Positions 60,801 to 64,000 of a stretch of 64,000 nucleotides of DNA are shown one piece after another. Positions within the stretch are counted from its first letter, which is position 1. Each line of letters starts with the position of its first letter. Under the pieces are notes generated by a model. It was not told the DNA's origin, did not search any database, and saw nothing but the letters and a program-made list of their open reading frames with translations. The DNA is from VXYL01 sp965203685. Its GTDB lineage: Bacteria > Pseudomonadota > Gammaproteobacteria > Pseudomonadales > Azotimanducaceae. Position numbers and translations under genes: made by a program. The stretch spans positions 4,898,001-4,962,000 of the forward strand of contig OZ241908.1 in the NCBI GenBank assembly GCA_965203685.1, read 5' to 3'.

Positions 60801-62153
60801 ATGAAATTCCTCGACCGTGCCCAAGAGATGCACCGGCTCGACCTCGCGACGTCGCAGCCACCGGGCTTCGTCGTGCTCTGGGGTCGCCGCCGCGTCGGCA
60901 AGTCACGTCTGCTGACCCAATGGTCGGCGCGCAACGAAAGCCTCTACACGGTCGCCGATCAATCCGCGCCAGCCGTTCAACGACGCTACCTGGCATCGGC
61001 GTTGGTCAAGCTCTTGCCCGGGTTCGACGAAGTCGAATATCCCGATTGGCGTGCGCTCCTCGGTCGACTTGACAGGGACGCCGACAACAGGGGGTGGCGC
61101 GGCCCCTTGATCATCGACGAACTGCCTTACCTCGTCGGCGCCGAGCCGGAAATTCTCGGCGTATTGCAGAACTGGCTCGACTCGTCCACGCGGAGCGTCG
61201 GCCTCGTGGTGAGCGGTTCGAGCGCCCGGATGATGCACAACGCCGTACTCGACAGTGGCGCGCCGCTCTACGGCCGCGCCACCGAGGCATTTGCCGTGCG
61301 TCCGTTGCGGGCCGGCTACCTTGCAGACGTGTTTCCGCAACTCACACCTCGCGAGTTGGTGTGCGCCTACGCCGTTTGGGGTGGGATGCCGCGATACTGG
61401 GAACTCGCCGAGCCGTTCGGCGCGGACATCGAGGCCGCAGTCGACGCCTTGGTGCTCGATCCAACCGGCCCGCTACATACAGAACCAGATCGCCTGCTCC
61501 AGGCGGAAACACCGTCCGCGATGGCGCTGCGGCCGCTCCTCGACGTCATCGGCAACGGCGCGCACCGCGTCAGCGAAATCGCGGGCCGGCTCGGGAGGCC
61601 GGCATCAAGTCTAGCCGGACCCTTGGCGGCGCTGGCCGAAATGGACCTGGTCCGGCGCGAGATTCCGTTTGGCAGTAACCCGAAGTCGGGCAAGCGCAGC
61701 GTCTACCAGATCGCCGATCCATTCCTACGTTTCTGGTTCCGCGTCGTCGCGCCGAACCGGTCACTGCTTGCCGAGGCGCCGCGCGAAACCCGCCTGATGT
61801 GCTGGCAGCGCCATCGCAATCGGCTCGAAGCGTATGCGTGGGAGGAGCTATGCCGAGCGAGCGTGCCGCACCTTCACGGCGTTGTTCCCGCGACCGCGGG
61901 ACTCGGCCCTTTCACCCAAGCGCAACGGTATTGGCGCGGCAACGACCCGGAACTGGACATCGTCGCACGCGCCGTCGCCGGGCGCGACATCCTAGTTGGC
62001 GAGGCCAAGTGGGGTGCCGGCCAGCGCCCGACCACCGTCCGACTCGGGACACTCCCGATCTGGGATGCGCCCATCAGGGTGCTGACATTCACGCCCGAGG
62101 ACAGCGGTCCCGAGGTGATCGACGCCCGCACGGTACTCAACGCGTTGCGCTAG
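60801..62153 (+). CDS. archaeal-type ATPase with DUF234 (PD-(D/E)XK-like) C-terminus
   Basis: 450 residues. ATPase domain: GFVVLWGRRRVGKSRLLTQW (P-loop, about 21-40), Walker B GPLIIDELPYLVG, GLVVSGSSARMM, then a winged-helix region (NGAHRVSEIAGRLGRPASSL) and the C-terminal DUF234 part with YQIADPFLRFWFRVV, NDPELDIVARAVAGRDILVG and EAKWG, giving the D...ExK pattern of the nuclease fold. These patchily distributed genes have no settled role; defence or DNA-end processing is often suggested. The AT-rich leader sets it apart from its neighbours. Confidence 0.88.
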   Translation: MKFLDRAQEMHRLDLATSQPPGFVVLWGRRRVGKSRLLTQWSARNESLYTVADQSAPAVQRRYLASALVKLLPGFDEVEYPDWRALLGRLDRDADNRGWRGPLIIDELPYLVGAEPEILGVLQNWLDSSTRSVGLVVSGSSARMMHNAVLDSGAPLYGRATEAFAVRPLRAGYLADVFPQLTPRELVCAYAVWGGMPRYWELAEPFGADIEAAVDALVLDPTGPLHTEPDRLLQAETPSAMALRPLLDVIGNGAHRVSEIAGRLGRPASSLAGPLAALAEMDLVRREIPFGSNPKSGKRSVYQIADPFLRFWFRVVAPNRSLLAEAPRETRLMCWQRHRNRLEAYAWEELCRASVPHLHGVVPATAGLGPFTQAQRYWRGNDPELDIVARAVAGRDILVGEAKWGAGQRPTTVRLGTLPIWDAPIRVLTFTPEDSGPEVIDARTVLNALR

Positions 62154-62189
62154 CGTCACACGGTGCGCCGCCTCTGGCATCGGACGGGG

Positions 62190-63101
62190 TCAATCGAAGA
62201 CAGACAGGACTTCCGCCTCAATGCGCTGCCAAAGTGCCGGCTTGCTCGGCACGCCGCACAACATGACCTCTTCAGCACCCGCTTCGCTGTATTCGCCCAG
62301 GAGATCCTGAATCATCGTCGCTGTACCCCAGCAGTACCACGGCATACCCCTGCTCGCCTGGTAGTCCTGCTCGGTCTCGAACAGACGGAACGGCAGGCTG
62401 ACGGTCTTCTTCAACTCGCTCGGATCACGACCGAAGGATTCGCAGTGTCGCGCGGCGGCCTCGGCCTTGCGACGGAACACGTCCACACCGCCCGGATGCC
62501 AGAAGTCGAGGTTGAAGATGTCCCCCGACTTCGCGCAGGTGCGTAACGTGCGCCTTTCGCCATTGCCGCCGATCAGTATCGGGATGTGCGGTTCCTGGCT
62601 CGACGACGGCGACAAGGGGGCGTCGTTCAACTGGTAGTACGTGCCGCTGAAACTCACGTACTCGTCGTGGGCCTTGGTGAACAGCAACCGGATCAGGTCC
62701 GTCGCTTCCTCCAGCCTGTCGGAGCGTTCCTTCAGCGAGGGGAAGTTCCAGCCGTAGGCATGATGTTCGTGCTCGTACCAACCGGCCCCCAGGCCCAGGA
62801 TCATGCGTCCGCCCGAAATGTGGTCCAGCGTTGTGCACATCTTGGCGAGGAGCGCCGGACTCCGGTACGTGTTCCCAGTGGCCAGCACCCCAAGGCGCAG
62901 TCGATGCGTGACGGCTGCCGCGGCCGTCAGCAAGGTCCAGCCCTCCAAGGCCGGTCCATGCCCGGCCTTGGGGTTTCCGGGCGGCATGAAGTGATCCGAG
63001 AACCACAGGCTGTGCCACCGGCCGGCCTCCAAGGTGGTCACCGTACCCTGGATGTCGGCCCAGGTGGTGCCGTAGTTGCTCAACTGAGCGCCGAATTGCA
63101 T
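62190..63101 (-). CDS. luciferase-like (LLM class) oxidoreductase, F420-type style
   Basis: 303 residues: MQFGAQLSNYGTTWADIQGT, SLWFSDHFMPP, LRLGVLATGNTYRSPALLAK, LDHISGGRMILGLGAGWYEHEHHAYGW (in part) and PILIGGNGERRTLR. This style is the one usually annotated as F420-dependent, but FMN use is possible. The start at 63101 has AAGGAG eight bases upstream. It follows the PhyH gene by 19 bp and probably shares its transcript. Confidence 0.88.
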   Translation of the reverse strand: MQFGAQLSNYGTTWADIQGTVTTLEAGRWHSLWFSDHFMPPGNPKAGHGPALEGWTLLTAAAAVTHRLRLGVLATGNTYRSPALLAKMCTTLDHISGGRMILGLGAGWYEHEHHAYGWNFPSLKERSDRLEEATDLIRLLFTKAHDEYVSFSGTYYQLNDAPLSPSSSQEPHIPILIGGNGERRTLRTCAKSGDIFNLDFWHPGGVDVFRRKAEAAARHCESFGRDPSELKKTVSLPFRLFETEQDYQASRGMPWYCWGTATMIQDLLGEYSEAGAEEVMLCGVPSKPALWQRIEAEVLSVFD

Positions 63102-63120
63102 GGTGCATGCTCCTTGAGCG

Positions 63121-63759
63121 TCAGGACTTCGCCGTAGCCTTCTTCTTGCCCTTGTAGTAGACCTTGCTGCCGACGTAGAAGCAGTTGAATCCCCGGCGGG
63201 CCGAACCGTCGTGGTTAGGACCCGACCAGTGGACCGTCGTCGGTCTGAAGATCGCAATGTCGCCAGGGCTCATGGCGGCTTCGAGCAGATCCGGGTGATC
63301 GGACAGGTCGGTGGGCACATCGGCCCGCAGGTGGGCGAACTCCTCCCGGCGCTTGTGCGAGCCTTTCACGAACTGCATGCAACCGTTGCTGACGTCGGTC
63401 TCGTCGAGCGCGATCCAGGTTACGACACCCTCCATCGCGTCGGAGTGCGGATGCACCTCTTGGTCGTTGTCGATCTTGGTGAAGAAGCTGGCCGTGGTTG
63501 GTTCGGGCTTCTTGCCGAGAAGCGTCTCGAGCACAGGGACTTGGGGGCCGTTGTTGAGCCACTCGCCGAAGTACCCGTCCAGCTTTTCCAGACCCTTGGT
63601 GATGTTGCTGAAGCGATCCTTGCGGGAAATGTCCCGCGTCGCCGCCTCCGCGCGGGCACAAATCTCACTCGCCTGTTCGCGCGACACGAAGTCGCGAATG
63701 ATCACGACGCCGTCGCGATCGAAGTCGGCCTTGAGGGCGGCAGCCTCCGGGCGGGTCAT
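63121..63759 (-). CDS. phytanoyl-CoA dioxygenase (PhyH) family protein, copy 3
   Basis: 212 residues, a compact member. DFDRDGVVIIRDFVSREQASEI opens the fold; Fe(II) ligands in EVHPHSDAMEGVVTWIALDE (H-x-D) and the distal His in RPTTVHWSGPNHDGSARRGF, with the Arg for 2-oxoglutarate. C-terminal GKKKATAKS is a basic tail. GGAGAGCACCG precedes the ATG at 63759. First gene of a two-gene unit with the LLM oxidoreductase; the two oxidative enzymes may act in sequence on one substrate (inference). Confidence 0.88.
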   Translation of the reverse strand: MTRPEAAALKADFDRDGVVIIRDFVSREQASEICARAEAATRDISRKDRFSNITKGLEKLDGYFGEWLNNGPQVPVLETLLGKKPEPTTASFFTKIDNDQEVHPHSDAMEGVVTWIALDETDVSNGCMQFVKGSHKRREEFAHLRADVPTDLSDHPDLLEAAMSPGDIAIFRPTTVHWSGPNHDGSARRGFNCFYVGSKVYYKGKKKATAKS

Positions 63760-63898
63760 CGGTGCTCTCCAAAGGTTCGGGGACCGAATCATAGCGCCCG
63801 AGGCCAGCCGTTGGCCGATCGAGGCCAAGCGAGTTCACTCAAAAAATCGGCAGCGCGTTGCGGCCCGGAAATCCGAGCACCAAGAAGGGCGTGAGCAA

Positions 63899-64000
63899 CT
63901 AAATCGCGATATCCCGCGTGTTGTAGTCGCGGATCACGCTGTCGAACGTCTCAGGACTCCATCGGAAGTCGTCCGCCGCGTCCTTCAGCGGCTGATACAC
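63899..64000 (-). CDS. C-terminal end of an unidentified protein (cut by window edge)
   Basis: The minus-strand frame is open from the right edge for 33 codons and ends at TAG (63899-63901). The visible peptide begins YQPLKDAADDFRWSPETF and ends RDYNTRDIAI. Its polar/acidic style looks like real coding sequence. I cannot name a family from this much. It would be transcribed toward the PhyH gene 140 bp away. Confidence 0.45.
   Translation of the reverse strand: MYQPLKDAADDFRWSPETFDSVIRDYNTRDIAI

Overview
The window is a high-GC (roughly two-thirds G+C by eye) bacterial chromosome segment, densely coding on both strands. No rRNA, tRNA or CRISPR array was seen. The gene families (three-piece PntAA/PntAB/PntB transhydrogenase, GcvR-like double-ACT protein, YaaA, tandem Usp protein, fused indolepyruvate:ferredoxin oxidoreductase, TRAP transporter) point to a member of the Pseudomonadota, probably a gammaproteobacterium. 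Many catabolic and dioxygenase genes (three PhyH-type, one TauD-type), Uma2-type nucleases and AAA/PD-(D/E)XK genes suggest a metabolically versatile and possibly host-associated lineage. That lifestyle statement is inference.

Layout. 0-5 kb: the end of a glycosyltransferase, a secreted protein of unknown function, a decayed IS21-type istA, then a minus-strand string glyS (single-chain type) - gcvR-like - cysC. 5-8.6 kb: two tandem Uma2-family genes, a dTDP-glucose 4,6-dehydratase with a changed active-site residue, a phosphodiesterase, and two copies of a small REP-like hairpin. 8.6-12 kb: DUF35/thiolase pair divergent from a class III CoA-transferase and a LOG-family protein. 12-16.3 kb: minus-strand pnt operon with two nitroreductase-like genes and a KTSC protein behind it. 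16.4-18.8 kb: dispersed repeat copies, a third Uma2 gene, a putative outer-membrane barrel and a MOSC protein.

19-25.5 kb is one plus-strand catabolic operon: exported cyclase-family hydrolase, complete DctPQM TRAP importer, MaoC-like hydratase, luciferase-like flavin oxidoreductase and a small unknown protein. 25.6-34.8 kb is minus-strand: enoyl-CoA hydratase family, a membrane-anchored hendecad coiled-coil protein, Gfo/Idh oxidoreductase plus enolase-superfamily enzyme, P1-family peptidase-like protein, tandem Usp, and a fused indolepyruvate:ferredoxin oxidoreductase divergent from an Lrp/AsnC regulator with likely operators between them. 35.5-39.3 kb: AAA-ATPase/nuclease gene abutting a truncated sterol-reductase-like gene, SDR, PhyH. 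39.4-50.6 kb: lipoprotein, second PhyH, YaaA, TauD-type dioxygenase, POT peptide transporter, oligopeptide-type binding protein, GPH sugar-type transporter, PqaA-like hydrolase, second enolase-superfamily enzyme. 50.6-53.4 kb: two-gene molybdenum hydroxylase. 53.5-55.3 kb: atypical SDR and a HEPN/MNT toxin-antitoxin-like pair. 55.4-60.7 kb: five-gene minus-strand operon (AbgB-like M20 hydrolase, DUF1932 dehydrogenase, GPH transporter, zinc alcohol dehydrogenase, PaaI-like thioesterase). 60.8-64 kb: DUF234-type ATPase, luciferase-like oxidoreductase and third PhyH.

The most distinctive signals are: (1) a dispersed ~43-bp GC-rich repeat that occurs both between genes and inside the 3' ends of two genes, in different reading frames; (2) a 28-bp REP-like element whose two copies show compensatory stem changes; (3) a ribbon-helix-helix/nucleotidyltransferase fusion paired with a HEPN protein; (4) several enzymes whose expected catalytic residues are replaced; (5) a paired-motif operator region beside the Lrp-type regulator.
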